A program made the translations under genes and the position numbers. A DNA stretch of 64,000 nt from CALVGQ01 sp031551965 (GTDB lineage: Bacteria > Bacillota_I > Bacilli_A > Erysipelotrichales > Erysipelotrichaceae), in contig JAVBMW010000016.1 of NCBI GenBank assembly GCA_031551965.1, positions 1 to 64,000 on the forward strand, read 5' to 3'. How positions within the stretch are numbered: the first letter of the stretch is position 1; the number at the start of each line of letters is the position of its first letter. The notes beneath the pieces were generated by a model. The model worked only from the letters and a program-made list of their open reading frames with translations, had not been told where the DNA came from and did no database searches. This document shows positions 44,090-51,538 of the stretch, in pieces.

Positions 44090-44968
44090 ATGTTTCAAAG
44101 TGAAAAAATCGCACCTAAAACTTATAGAATTATGGGTAGAGGAAGCGATTGTTATTTATTGGAGGGAGATAATGAATCGATCATGATCGATTCAGGATGT
44201 GATCATGAAAATATTCAAAAATATGCGCAATCGCTTACACATAATCCAGTTCGAAGTGTAATTAATACTCATTCACATTTTGACCATACAGGTGGTAACG
44301 GATATTTCGAGAAAATATTTGTAACTGAAAAAATGATAAAAACTTGTAAACAATGTATGGATGAAGATCATGATAAATATTTGTATGATTATAATTTTAC
44401 TTTAGTTAAAGACTTACAGTTAATTCCATTGCAGGGAAGAGAATTATTGATCCTTGAATGTGATTGCCACAGTCCAGGAAATATTGTGATTTTAGATAGA
44501 AAAGAAAGACTTTTATTTGTTGGAGATGAACTGGATAAAGATCAGATTCTTTTACTTCCAGGATTCGCAGAAAAGCCAGGACAATTCCAAAGTGTTCCAG
44601 CGTCTACAGTTTCAGATTATTTAAAGATGTTATATAGAATCAACGAATATATTGAAGATTTTGATTATATTTGTACAGGTCATAATGGTAGTCCTCTTGA
44701 TAAGTCAGTGATCAATATCATGATTGAACTTTGTATAATGATTTTGAATAATCAGATAGAAACATCCTTAAATTGTGAAAGTGAAACATATTTAGTAACG
44801 GATCCACATTATCCATATCAAGAAGCGAATTACTGCAAAGCTACATTCAAAGGGTATAGTTTGGTGTATTGTAATGATGATTTGGTTGATCGTAGTAATA
44901 ATTCAAAAAGTGATCCAATTACTCCGTTACATAAACTATGTGCTGAAAACTATAAATTTAAAATCTAA
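44090..44968 (+). CDS. MBL-fold metallohydrolase
   Basis: The 292-residue protein has the metallo-beta-lactamase fold: SIMIDSGCDHENI, the metal motif NTHSHFDHTGG near residue 63, CDCHSPGNIVI with a further histidine, FVGDELDKD with an aspartate ligand, and CTGHNGS. Family members include glyoxalase II-like thiolesterases and many uncharacterised hydrolases. AGGAGGTG precedes the start. The C-terminal 70 residues (from about 225) are extra. Substrate unknown. Confidence 0.88.
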   Translation: MFQSEKIAPKTYRIMGRGSDCYLLEGDNESIMIDSGCDHENIQKYAQSLTHNPVRSVINTHSHFDHTGGNGYFEKIFVTEKMIKTCKQCMDEDHDKYLYDYNFTLVKDLQLIPLQGRELLILECDCHSPGNIVILDRKERLLFVGDELDKDQILLLPGFAEKPGQFQSVPASTVSDYLKMLYRINEYIEDFDYICTGHNGSPLDKSVINIMIELCIMILNNQIETSLNCESETYLVTDPHYPYQEANYCKATFKGYSLVYCNDDLVDRSNNSKSDPITPLHKLCAENYKFKI

Positions 44969-45040
44969 AATATTTAGTAAGTCTTAAGAAACATATCAAG
45001 TAAAAATGGTAGAATAATAATATAAGAGAGGAGTTTGGTT

Positions 45041-45331
45041 ATGGATTTTATAGTTGAATTTGCAGTATATATACTTGTAGAACTAGGATTAAAAAAAGGA
45101 ATAGATAAAAAAACTCCTAAATGGAAAAGAAATTTGATCGTAGTTGCATTTCTTATTCCTTATCTAATTATTTTGGGTGGACTTTTATATTTTTCTGTAG
45201 TGATATTTAAAAAAGATAAGTTCATGAGTTTTGCAGGTGTATTTTCAGCATTCTGCTTAGTTTGGGCTACAATAACTAGAATCAATGAAATTAAAGCTGA
45301 AAAACAAAGAAAAGAAAACGAAGAGTATTAA
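45041..45331 (+). CDS. Small two-TM protein
   Basis: The 96-residue hypothetical protein has an amphipathic N-terminal helix and two hydrophobic segments (about 33-55 and 65-82), with a charged tail ending KQRKENEEY. GAGGAG lies 8 bases upstream of the ATG. No family is recognised. Its last codons overlap the convergent flavodoxin gene by 4 bases. Confidence 0.6.
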   Translation: MDFIVEFAVYILVELGLKKGIDKKTPKWKRNLIVVAFLIPYLIILGGLLYFSVVIFKKDKFMSFAGVFSAFCLVWATITRINEIKAEKQRKENEEY

Positions 45332-45870
45332 TCTTCGCTTAATGCATATTTGATAATTGGCTCTATCGTTGATATGTCTGTGAAATCAATTTTGTTGCCA
45401 TACGATTTCAACATTTCTCTATCTTGATCAGTTAATTCATGTTCGGATTTCTTATCCAGCATGAATTTTTTTAACATCGCCATCATCGATCGATGCATGA
45501 TATTTAATTGCTTGTAATTGATTCCACCACGTAGATGGAAAACTTTAATTTGTTTTTGTTGCTCTGGAGTGAATGCTTTATTGATGATTTCTGTAAATTG
45601 CTCAGGCATTTTTGGATCTGATAAACCAACAGTATAAACGATGATTTTTTTATTTTTGATTTGTTCCCATTGGCTAGTAATTACCGATATTCCATTAATA
45701 CCACTAGCGTAAATACCGCCACCTACAATAATTGTATCGTAATTACTTAAATCGACTTTTTTGTTTTTTGCTAAGTCAACAAGTTCACAGTTAAGTTTTT
45801 CGCTGATCCATTGAGCATATTTTTGAGTATGTCCATAACTCGATTTGTATAAAACAAGAGATTTTTTCAT
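45328..45870 (-). CDS. HemG-like flavodoxin-domain protein
   Basis: The 180-residue protein begins with an FMN phosphate-binding loop (YKSSYGHTQKYAQWI) and has TIIVGGGIYASGI and a YTVGLSDP region, typical of menaquinone-dependent protoporphyrinogen oxidase-like flavodoxins. No heme genes are nearby, so a general electron-transfer role is as likely. It overlaps the FMN-binding-domain gene by 4 bases and is the last gene of a MarR operon. Confidence 0.86.
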   Translation of the reverse strand: MKKSLVLYKSSYGHTQKYAQWISEKLNCELVDLAKNKKVDLSNYDTIIVGGGIYASGINGISVITSQWEQIKNKKIIVYTVGLSDPKMPEQFTEIINKAFTPEQQKQIKVFHLRGGINYKQLNIMHRSMMAMLKKFMLDKKSEHELTDQDREMLKSYGNKIDFTDISTIEPIIKYALSED

Positions 45871-46259
45871 TTTTGTGTTCCTCCTTGAATTATTGCGTTT
45901 TCTATCGCTTTTAAAATGGTTGTACTACTGACTGTTGCACCACTGATCGTATCTACTTGCAGTGATTGGGAAGATATGACTTCATTGATAATGGTCTCTG
46001 CTTTTTGTCCCAATCCATTCACATGTTCTAAAATACTGATCGCAATGATTTGATTTGACTTGATCTCAACTTCAATCGAAACCTTTACAGGGTCAATGAC
46101 GTAGCTTCCATAATAGATTCCATCTTTAGTACTACTCAAGTTAATATTTTCGACTTTAATATTTTTAACTGCTGATTTTGCGAATATATTAAATGATACG
46201 AATATTATTAAAATTAGAGTTAGTATCATGAAGAGTAGCCATTTTTTCTTATTTTTCAT
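45867..46259 (-). CDS. Membrane-anchored FMN-binding domain protein
   Basis: The 130-residue protein has an N-terminal membrane anchor (residues 6-25). An extracytoplasmic FMN-binding domain ends in DTISGATVSSTTILKAIENA, where the threonine of SGAT is the usual site of covalent FMN attachment (flavinylation). The start at 46259 lies inside the end of the MarR gene, with GGGAG upstream. With the flavodoxin it suggests a small redox relay across the membrane. An ApbE-type flavin transferase would be required but is not in this window. Confidence 0.86.
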   Translation of the reverse strand: MKNKKKWLLFMILTLILIIFVSFNIFAKSAVKNIKVENINLSSTKDGIYYGSYVIDPVKVSIEVEIKSNQIIAISILEHVNGLGQKAETIINEVISSQSLQVDTISGATVSSTTILKAIENAIIQGGTQK

Positions 46260-46701
46260 TTTGCATTTCTCCCAGATTATTATAAATCTTAAATAATAAA
46301 TCACTTAAAATAGTAGTTTCTTCTAGGCTGAGTCCCACAAACATATTTTCGACAAACTGATGAGAACCTTTTTGGTTTTCTTTTTCCCATCTTTCAAATT
46401 CTTTTGTCGTAAAAATACGAAGAGCACGTCTATCTTTTGTATCAGGGACAAGTTTTAAGAAACCTTTTGATTCAAGTTTTAATGCGATTTGTTTGATGTT
46501 TTGATGAGATGAATCACCCATTGCAGCAAGCTGCTTTAGTGTAGGAGCTTCATCAAACATACCCAGCATCATGAGCACAAACCATTGCTTGGCAGTAATC
46601 TCGGGTATTTTAGAATCCATTGTGGTTTGTAACCGATTTGAAACTAAAAAGAGGTTTCCAAATATTAAGTATCGTTTGTCCATGGTTTTAAAATCGTACA
46701 T
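46249..46701 (-). CDS. MarR-family regulator of the flavin redox operon
   Basis: The 150-residue winged-helix protein contains PTLKQLAAMGDSSHQNIKQ as its helix-turn-helix and DTKDRRALRIFTTKEF as the wing. It heads the operon with the FMN-binding and flavodoxin genes and overlaps the former. Twin palindromes over its own promoter point to autorepression. Confidence 0.9.
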   Translation of the reverse strand: MYDFKTMDKRYLIFGNLFLVSNRLQTTMDSKIPEITAKQWFVLMMLGMFDEAPTLKQLAAMGDSSHQNIKQIALKLESKGFLKLVPDTKDRRALRIFTTKEFERWEKENQKGSHQFVENMFVGLSLEETTILSDLLFKIYNNLGEMQNEK

Positions 46702-46716
46702 AAAATCCTCCGTTAA

Positions 46717-46768
46717 GTAATATATTACCTATAATATGTAATATATTACTTAATTAGATGATTGTCAA
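46717..46768 (-). promoter_or_regulatory. MarR operon promoter with twin operator boxes
   Basis: On the minus strand TTGACA (46763-46768) and TATATT (46740-46745) are 17 bases apart. Two identical perfect palindromes GTAATATATTAC lie at 46738-46749, over the -10 box, and at 46717-46728, near the start point. They are 21 bp apart, about two helical turns. Confidence 0.88.
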
Positions 46769-46784
46769 GAAAAAAGAACTTGAA

Positions 46785-47567
46785 TTAATCAAATTCTTTC
46801 GCTATTTTGGTTGCGACTTCATAACAGTACCGATAAAAATCAACCAAGCTTAATTTTGTATATTCATATCGATAACACGTTTCTAAAGTGATCGGACCAG
46901 TATAATTACTTTGTTTTAAACTTGAAATCAATTGATTCCAATCAATGGTTCCTTCAAAGGGCATCAAATGTTGGTCGGCTGTACCATCATTATCGTGAAG
47001 ATGAACTGCGAAAATGCGGTTTTTGAATAGTTCAAAATCTAGTTCATCATCAAAATGAGCGTGAAGATGACCAGAATCTAGACAAAGTCCAACATGTTCA
47101 TCTATGATATTAGATAAAACATAATCAAGATATCCTTTTATCTTTGTATTTTCAAATGCGACTTGAATTCCAACATCCCTTGCATAGTCTACGATTTTTC
47201 TTATTCTTTTTAAACCGACTTCACTGTATTGAGGAGCCGTGGATTTGCTTGTAAGATGCATAACGACCATCGGTATACCATTTTCCTTGCAGACTCGAAT
47301 ATCGCTGATATAGCGTTCTACTAAGCTCTCACCTAATTCGTTGGCTTCCCAAAGATTATTGATTCCTTGATAACCTAAATGAGCGAAAATGACATTTAAA
47401 TTTTGTTTACGAATGTAATTAAGCTGATCTTGTTGGGAAATCTCAAAGTCTTCGTTATACCATTGAATAAATACGTTTTCAAAACCTGCTTCTTTAATCG
47501 CATCTATTGTTTCATATATTGATTTTGTGGCATTGGCATTGTTTACTACAACTGCAATTTTATGCAT
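46785..47567 (-). CDS. Xylose isomerase-like TIM barrel (sugar phosphate isomerase/epimerase)
   Basis: The 260-residue protein has the AP endonuclease 2/xylose isomerase-like fold: FENTKIKGYLDYV with a metal glutamate, VGLCLDSGHLHAH with aspartate and histidines, FAVHLHDNDGTADQHLMPFEG with further ligands, and PITLETCYRYE. The substrate is unknown. It follows the 145-residue protein gene by 11 bases on the same strand, so the two may be co-transcribed. Confidence 0.88.
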   Translation of the reverse strand: MHKIAVVVNNANATKSIYETIDAIKEAGFENVFIQWYNEDFEISQQDQLNYIRKQNLNVIFAHLGYQGINNLWEANELGESLVERYISDIRVCKENGIPMVVMHLTSKSTAPQYSEVGLKRIRKIVDYARDVGIQVAFENTKIKGYLDYVLSNIIDEHVGLCLDSGHLHAHFDDELDFELFKNRIFAVHLHDNDGTADQHLMPFEGTIDWNQLISSLKQSNYTGPITLETCYRYEYTKLSLVDFYRYCYEVATKIAKEFD

Positions 47568-47578
47568 GAATGATTCTC

Positions 47579-48016
47579 CTAGTCTAAAAATTCGAAATCA
47601 GGTTCGTTCCAATATGATTCAACACTCTCTAACCATTCTGCTTTGCTTTCTTTAATATCATAAGCTAATTCATCATAGCTTTCTTGCGTGATTTTATTAT
47701 TGGTTAATAAGTACTGATAAAACTTTTTTATGCTTGCGGATATCTCTTGAACACCTGTTTTACTTGGGGAATACTTTCTTAAAAACCAATCTGAAAAAAA
47801 ACTGTCGACTTGATGAGTGCCTTCTATACACTGTTGTGGTTCATAATGACATAAAAAATCATTAATATATAATGACGCATTGTCTAAATGTCTTTTAATA
47901 ACTTTATTTGATAATTGTTGACTTAAAAGCCATTGTTCAAAATCTTTTAAAACTACATTGTTTGCCTCTTGGATTTTTTCTACTTCTCTTTCATAATCAA
48001 TTTTTTTGTTCGACAT
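47579..48016 (-). CDS. Uncharacterised helical protein resembling an integrase SAM-like domain
   Basis: The 145-residue protein is soluble and acidic. Its middle (NKVIKRHLDNASLYINDFLC to ASIKKFYQYLLTNNKI) resembles the SAM-like core-binding domain of tyrosine recombinases. No catalytic domain follows, so it is not an integrase. The start at 48016 is set by GGAG 11 bases upstream; a start 6 codons earlier is also open. Function unknown. Confidence 0.65.
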   Translation of the reverse strand: MSNKKIDYEREVEKIQEANNVVLKDFEQWLLSQQLSNKVIKRHLDNASLYINDFLCHYEPQQCIEGTHQVDSFFSDWFLRKYSPSKTGVQEISASIKKFYQYLLTNNKITQESYDELAYDIKESKAEWLESVESYWNEPDFEFLD

Positions 48017-48079
48017 AAAATGATCTCCTATCAATTACTATTATTTTACAATGAAACGACAAAATGAACTAGCTAGTAT

Positions 48080-48108
48080 TTGACAAAATTATGCATTTAA
48101 ACCATAAT
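48080..48108 (+). promoter_or_regulatory. Promoter of the DUF3788 gene
   Basis: TTGACA (48080-48085), 17 bases, CATAAT (48103-48108), with the start codon 27 bases downstream. Confidence 0.75.
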
Positions 48109-48134
48109 GAGCTCAATAGATAAATGAGGTAGTT

Positions 48135-48551
48135 ATGGCAAAAAGTATTTTTAAAAACAAAGATGCGAAACTAAATGATCATTCGCTTTTAGATGTGCTT
48201 CATGGTGAAAAAGAAACTTGGGATTTATTACTAAAAATATTTGAAAATGATTATCCTAACCATACAAAAGAATGGAAGTATTATGGTGCTGCTTGGGGTT
48301 GGTCTTTAGTAATAAAAGCTAAAAAGAAAACATTATTATATATGACACCGAGTGATGAAATGTTTTCTGTTTCAATGAGTTTTGATATGAAAGAAAAAAA
48401 TGACCCAAGAATATTAGCGTTTTCAAATGAAATCCAAGAAATTATTGAATCTGCAAAAACCAATAATTCAGGACATACATTTGATATCGAAGTAAAAGAA
48501 GAAAAGGACCTTGAACTTGTAAGGCAATTATTAGCGATAAAGAAAGTATAA
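48135..48551 (+). CDS. DUF3788 protein
   Basis: This 138-residue cytosolic protein matches DUF3788. The stretch EWKYYGAAWGWSLVIKAKKK followed by LLYMTP is the family hallmark. Homologues are widespread in Firmicutes and Bacteroidetes and uncharacterised. Single-gene unit with its own promoter and a bidirectional terminator. Confidence 0.82.
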   Translation: MAKSIFKNKDAKLNDHSLLDVLHGEKETWDLLLKIFENDYPNHTKEWKYYGAAWGWSLVIKAKKKTLLYMTPSDEMFSVSMSFDMKEKNDPRILAFSNEIQEIIESAKTNNSGHTFDIEVKEEKDLELVRQLLAIKKV

Positions 48552-48578
48552 AACTCCTAAAATTTCAGGAGTTTTTAC
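48551..48578. terminator. Bidirectional terminator, DUF3788/GH13
   Basis: AAAACTCCT pairs with AGGAGTTTT around a short AT loop, with T or A runs on both sides. Confidence 0.9.
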
Positions 48579-48580
48579 AT

Positions 48581-50230
48581 TTATAGTTCTATTATTCGAC
48601 TTTCATAAGGAGCTAGTTCAAGTGCATTGGGATTATCATGAGAGTCAAGAATCAATTTACCTTCAATTGCTGATGGAAGTTTTGCGATTTTACTACTTAA
48701 ATTTATTAACACGATCAGTGTTTGGTTTACGCTGATTCGCTTATATCCTAGAACCTGTTTGTGATCTGCAAGATAGGGATCAAAAGCACCAGTTTGTAAT
48801 GTTTCAAGTTCCTTATGCAGCTGAATCAATTTTTTGTAGTATGCAAGAATACCATTATTTTTCATTAATTCATTTTCAACGTTGATCTCATTTGTATTGG
48901 GATTAACTTTGATCCAAGGCTGTGACTCACTAAAACCACCATATTGATTACTGCTCCATTGCATAGGTGTTCTTGCGTGATCGCGGGTCATTCTCTGAAC
49001 TACTTTCTTTGAAATCCAAGCTGGCAAATGCATCATCGATTGTAAAGTCGTGTAAATATTAATTGCTTCATAATCACGCCAATCTTCTTTTTCAAGTATT
49101 AGATTAGTCATTCCAATCTCTTCACCTTGATAAATAAATGGTGTTCCACGTAATGTTAAAGTTAAGGTAGCGAAAGCTTTTGCGCTCTCCTCACGATACT
49201 TTTTATCATCGAGAAAACGAGATATGGAACGAGGTTGGTCATGGTTGTTCATGTAATTGGCAACCCAATAATTATTGTTTTGCATATCTGTTTGCCAACG
49301 ATAAATGATTGATTTGAAGTTTGGGATCGTCCAACGATATAATTTAGTAAAGTCGTATTTGCCTAGTGGACCACAATCTTGCAGTAGCAACTCAAAGGTA
49401 ATCATCATATTAAGTTCATTTCGATCTTCACCAGCATACATTGCACAAGCTTTTTCATCTGCAAGCATACCTTCACCAATCGTGATGAAATCATATTCTT
49501 TTGACACATCTGAAATCATTTCTTTGATGTATTCGTGAGATAAATCTAAATTACACATGTATTCTTTTGCGAACTGATATCCTTTTTTCTCGGGTTGAAA
49601 GCTAGGCAGTCCTTCTTTTTTTGCGATCGTGTTAATGACATCCATGCGAAATCCGGCAATTCCTTTAGCCAGCCAAAACTTCATTATCTTTGCGACTTCC
49701 TTGCGGACATTTTCGTTTTTCCAATTTAAATCACATTGATTTGAAGTAAATGTTGTCAGATAATAACCGTTTTCAACGAGTGGATCTTTTTGCCATGCAC
49801 TACCACCAAAAATACTGATCCAGTTGTTTGGTTCATTTTTTGTATCAGATTTTTTGAAAAAATAATAATCACGATAAGGACTGTTTACATCACTAACTGC
49901 ATTTAAAAACCAATCATGCTTATCGCTTGTGTGATTTGCCACAAGATCCATAATGATCCCTAAGCCTTTTTCTTTTGCCTTAAAAAGAAGTTCATCAAAA
50001 TCCTTCATTGTCCCAAATTCGGGATTGATCGAATAGTAATCACTGATATCATAACCATAATCTGTATTTGGGCTCGCATAAACAGGGGATAGCCAAATTA
50101 AATCAACGCCTAACGAAGCAATATAATCGAGTTTAGATATAATTCCTTGAATATCGCCAATCCCATCATTATTTGAATCTTTAAATGAACATGGCCAAAT
50201 TTGATAAACAACTTTATTCTTGTATTCCAT
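48581..50230 (-). CDS. GH13 alpha-glucosidase, second copy
   Basis: The 549-residue enzyme is an oligo-1,6-glucosidase-type GH13 with intact motifs: DLVANHTSDKH, GFRMDVINTI with the nucleophile, TIGEGML with the acid/base glutamate, and NHDQPR. The sequence differs clearly from the copy at 15187, so the two probably have different substrates. It carries a trehalose-6-phosphate hydrolase-like or dextran glucosidase-like overall layout, but specificity cannot be fixed. It stands alone; a TTGCAA/TATATC promoter lies at about 50250-50280. No transporter gene is adjacent. Confidence 0.92.
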   Translation of the reverse strand: MEYKNKVVYQIWPCSFKDSNNDGIGDIQGIISKLDYIASLGVDLIWLSPVYASPNTDYGYDISDYYSINPEFGTMKDFDELLFKAKEKGLGIIMDLVANHTSDKHDWFLNAVSDVNSPYRDYYFFKKSDTKNEPNNWISIFGGSAWQKDPLVENGYYLTTFTSNQCDLNWKNENVRKEVAKIMKFWLAKGIAGFRMDVINTIAKKEGLPSFQPEKKGYQFAKEYMCNLDLSHEYIKEMISDVSKEYDFITIGEGMLADEKACAMYAGEDRNELNMMITFELLLQDCGPLGKYDFTKLYRWTIPNFKSIIYRWQTDMQNNNYWVANYMNNHDQPRSISRFLDDKKYREESAKAFATLTLTLRGTPFIYQGEEIGMTNLILEKEDWRDYEAINIYTTLQSMMHLPAWISKKVVQRMTRDHARTPMQWSSNQYGGFSESQPWIKVNPNTNEINVENELMKNNGILAYYKKLIQLHKELETLQTGAFDPYLADHKQVLGYKRISVNQTLIVLINLSSKIAKLPSAIEGKLILDSHDNPNALELAPYESRIIEL

Positions 50231-50274
50231 AAGGTAGTTCCTTTCGTTTTGATATATTAATTTTACCATCTATT

Positions 50275-50315
50275 GCAAAACAAGAAAATGATAAATGAAA
50301 ATCGCATTTATCATT
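50275..50315 (-). terminator. Terminator of the structured RNA
   Basis: On the minus strand AATGATAAAT (from 50315) pairs with ATTTATCATT (to 50287) over a perfect 10 bp and is followed by TTCTTGTTTT. Confidence 0.75.
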
Positions 50316-50625
50316 CTAAAACCTTAGAGTCTTAGAACCCGATTCTGTTTCTTGCCAGATCGGTAAGATGTACACTTTGTTTTATCTTTCCTCATCAAGG
50401 TGGTACGATAAAACAAGCTGTTGTAATCCTTTTTTTGTTACTCCATTTCCAATGAAGTTCATCCCTACCCCCAACCGGTTATCTTCTAGTAACTGCATCA
50501 AAGTGTACGGTTCATTGTTTAATGGTTAAAGCTGTTAATCTACAAATCTCACCCCTCTTCTACAATCACATAACTTGCAGCTAAATGACTGCTTAACCCT
50601 TTAGACTTACTTGTCAGCAATTGTG
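50285..50625 (-). ncRNA. Unidentified structured RNA, about 340 nt
   Basis: No coding frame of note occurs, but a promoter and a terminator bound this stretch on the minus strand. Complementary segments (plus coordinates) include 50370-50378 with 50500-50508 (9 bp, long range), 50377-50386 with 50407-50416 (10 bp), 50437-50442 with 50488-50493 (6 bp), 50339-50343 with 50359-50363 (5 bp) and GCAG/CTGC at 50577-50592. A G-rich single-stranded-looking element, GGTTGGGGGTAGGGATGAAC, sits in the centre. It lacks the landmark sequences of RNase P RNA and tmRNA. A known class such as raiA RNA remains possible and was not testable. Confidence 0.6.
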
Positions 50626-50631
50626 GTACTA

Positions 50632-50660
50632 CTAATATTTATGATCATTACAACAGTAAA
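50632..50660 (-). promoter_or_regulatory. Probable promoter of the structured RNA
   Basis: On the minus strand TTTACT (50655-50660) and TATTAG (50632-50637) are 17 bases apart. Confidence 0.5.
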
Positions 50661-50765
50661 TAAACTTAAATATTAGCCTTGACTTTTAGAAAATTATTTG
50701 AATACTATTCAAGTAAATCATCAATAGTAATCCATAATTTAGAGAGCATCGAGAACTTTTCCATA
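50661..50765. other. AT-rich spacer with a small palindrome
   Basis: No gene is seen. A perfect odd palindrome TTGAATACTATTCAA lies at 50698-50712. A plus-strand TTGACT stands 20 bases before it, so it could be an operator-like site, though no plus-strand gene follows. Confidence 0.35.
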
Positions 50766-50792
50766 TAAAAAAAAACATTTCCGTAAGAAATG
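50766..50792 (-). terminator. Terminator of tRNA-Gln
   Basis: On the minus strand CATTTC/GAAATG with a 5-base loop is followed by nine T. Confidence 0.9.
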
Positions 50793-50800
50793 AATTTAAA

Positions 50801-50876
50801 TGGCTGGGGCACCTGGATTCGAACCAGGGCAATGTCAGATTCAGAGTCTGATGCCTTACCGCTTGGCGATGCCCCA
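50801..50876 (-). tRNA. tRNA-Gln(CTG)
   Basis: The acceptor stem is TGGGGCA/TGCCCCA, the anticodon loop CTCTGAA gives CTG, the T-arm is CCTGG/CCAGG, and CCA is encoded. This intact copy is the reference for the decayed tRNA-Gln at 9411. Confidence 0.96.
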
Positions 50877-51034
50877 AGTATACTTGCAATAACTATTATA
50901 GCTCTTAATCTTAAAACCTTCTACAAATTTATTTAAAAAAATGCTTTTCAACTTGATAACTCTTTTCATGCTTTATAGTTAATTTGTAATTCAACGTTAT
51001 CATTAGGAACTTCTCAACATCTTCTCAAGAAATA

Positions 51035-51060
51035 GAAAACGCCCTTTGATAGGCGTTTTA
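51035..51060 (-). terminator. Terminator of the Thr-Gly tRNA pair
   Basis: AAACGCC/GGCGTTT on the minus strand with a 6-8 base loop is followed by TTTC, 8 bases beyond tRNA-Gly. Confidence 0.85.
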
Positions 51061-51068
51061 ATTACTAT

Positions 51069-51142
51069 TGGAGCAGATGAAGGGAATCGAACCCTCGTGT
51101 CGACCTTGGCAAGGTCGCGTTCTACCATTGAACTACATCTGC
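51069..51142 (-). tRNA. tRNA-Gly(GCC)
   Basis: The acceptor stem is GCAGATG/CATCTGC, the anticodon arm CGACC TTGCCAA GGTCG gives GCC, and CCA is encoded. Confidence 0.96.
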
Positions 51143-51147
51143 ATTAG

Positions 51148-51223
51148 TGGTGCCGACTATAGGAATTGAACCCACAACCTACTGATTACAAATCAGTTGC
51201 TCTACCAATTGAGCTAAGTCGGC
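51148..51223 (-). tRNA. tRNA-Thr(TGT), copy 2
   Basis: Identical over its full length to 9605-9680. The anticodon arm CTGATTTGTAATCAG gives TGT; CCA is encoded. Confidence 0.96.
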
Positions 51224-51234
51224 TTCGCTTAACT

Positions 51235-51263
51235 ATAATACCAAGAATATTTATTATTTTCAA
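51235..51263 (-). promoter_or_regulatory. Promoter of the Thr-Gly tRNA pair
   Basis: On the minus strand TTGAAA (51258-51263), 17 bases, TATTAT (51235-51240). The -35 box lies inside copy 1 of the 91-bp duplication. Confidence 0.75.
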
Positions 51264-51430
51264 TATGTTAATGACAAAAAGTTAAAAGAAAAAATGTTTG
51301 TTTTCAAAGAAAGAATAATAAAAAAACTACTTGAAATATATTTATTATTTTCAATATGTTAATGACAAAAAGTTAAAAGAAAAAATGTTTGTTTTCAAAG
51401 AAAGAATAATAAAAAAACTACTTGAAATAT
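51247..51430. repeat. Perfect 91-bp tandem duplication
   Basis: Copy 1 (51247-51337) and copy 2 (51338-51428) are identical, with two further matching bases. The unit is AT-rich and non-coding and lies between the tRNA promoter and the radical-SAM gene. The remainder of the 51224-51538 gap holds no gene. Confidence 0.95.
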
Positions 51431-51538
51431 TTTCAATTAGAAGTATAATTGGATTAAACAAACGTTACTGACACACAAAACTTATCAAAAAAGATTGTTG
51501 ATCAGACAATGTTTTCGTTATGCGAAAGTGGTGAAATT

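Noticed and set aside
47579..48016. A tyrosine recombinase or integrase remnant
   Set aside because: Only a SAM-like helical region is present. There is no catalytic RHRY domain, no frame decay and no attachment-site repeats.
50391..50420. AAGGTGGTACG resembling a T-box sequence on the plus strand
   Set aside because: The match to AGGGTGGNACCGCG is poor, no plus-strand aminoacid-related gene follows, and the element pairs within the minus-strand RNA.
50285..50625. RNase P RNA or tmRNA
   Set aside because: GAGGAAAG and ACAGAA occur, but only about 50 bases apart at the 3' end rather than at opposite ends. GGTAAACC is absent, and there is no tRNA-like CCA end or tag frame.
51247..51430. A minimal CRISPR array
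   Set aside because: The 91-bp units are contiguous with no spacers, and no cas genes are present.
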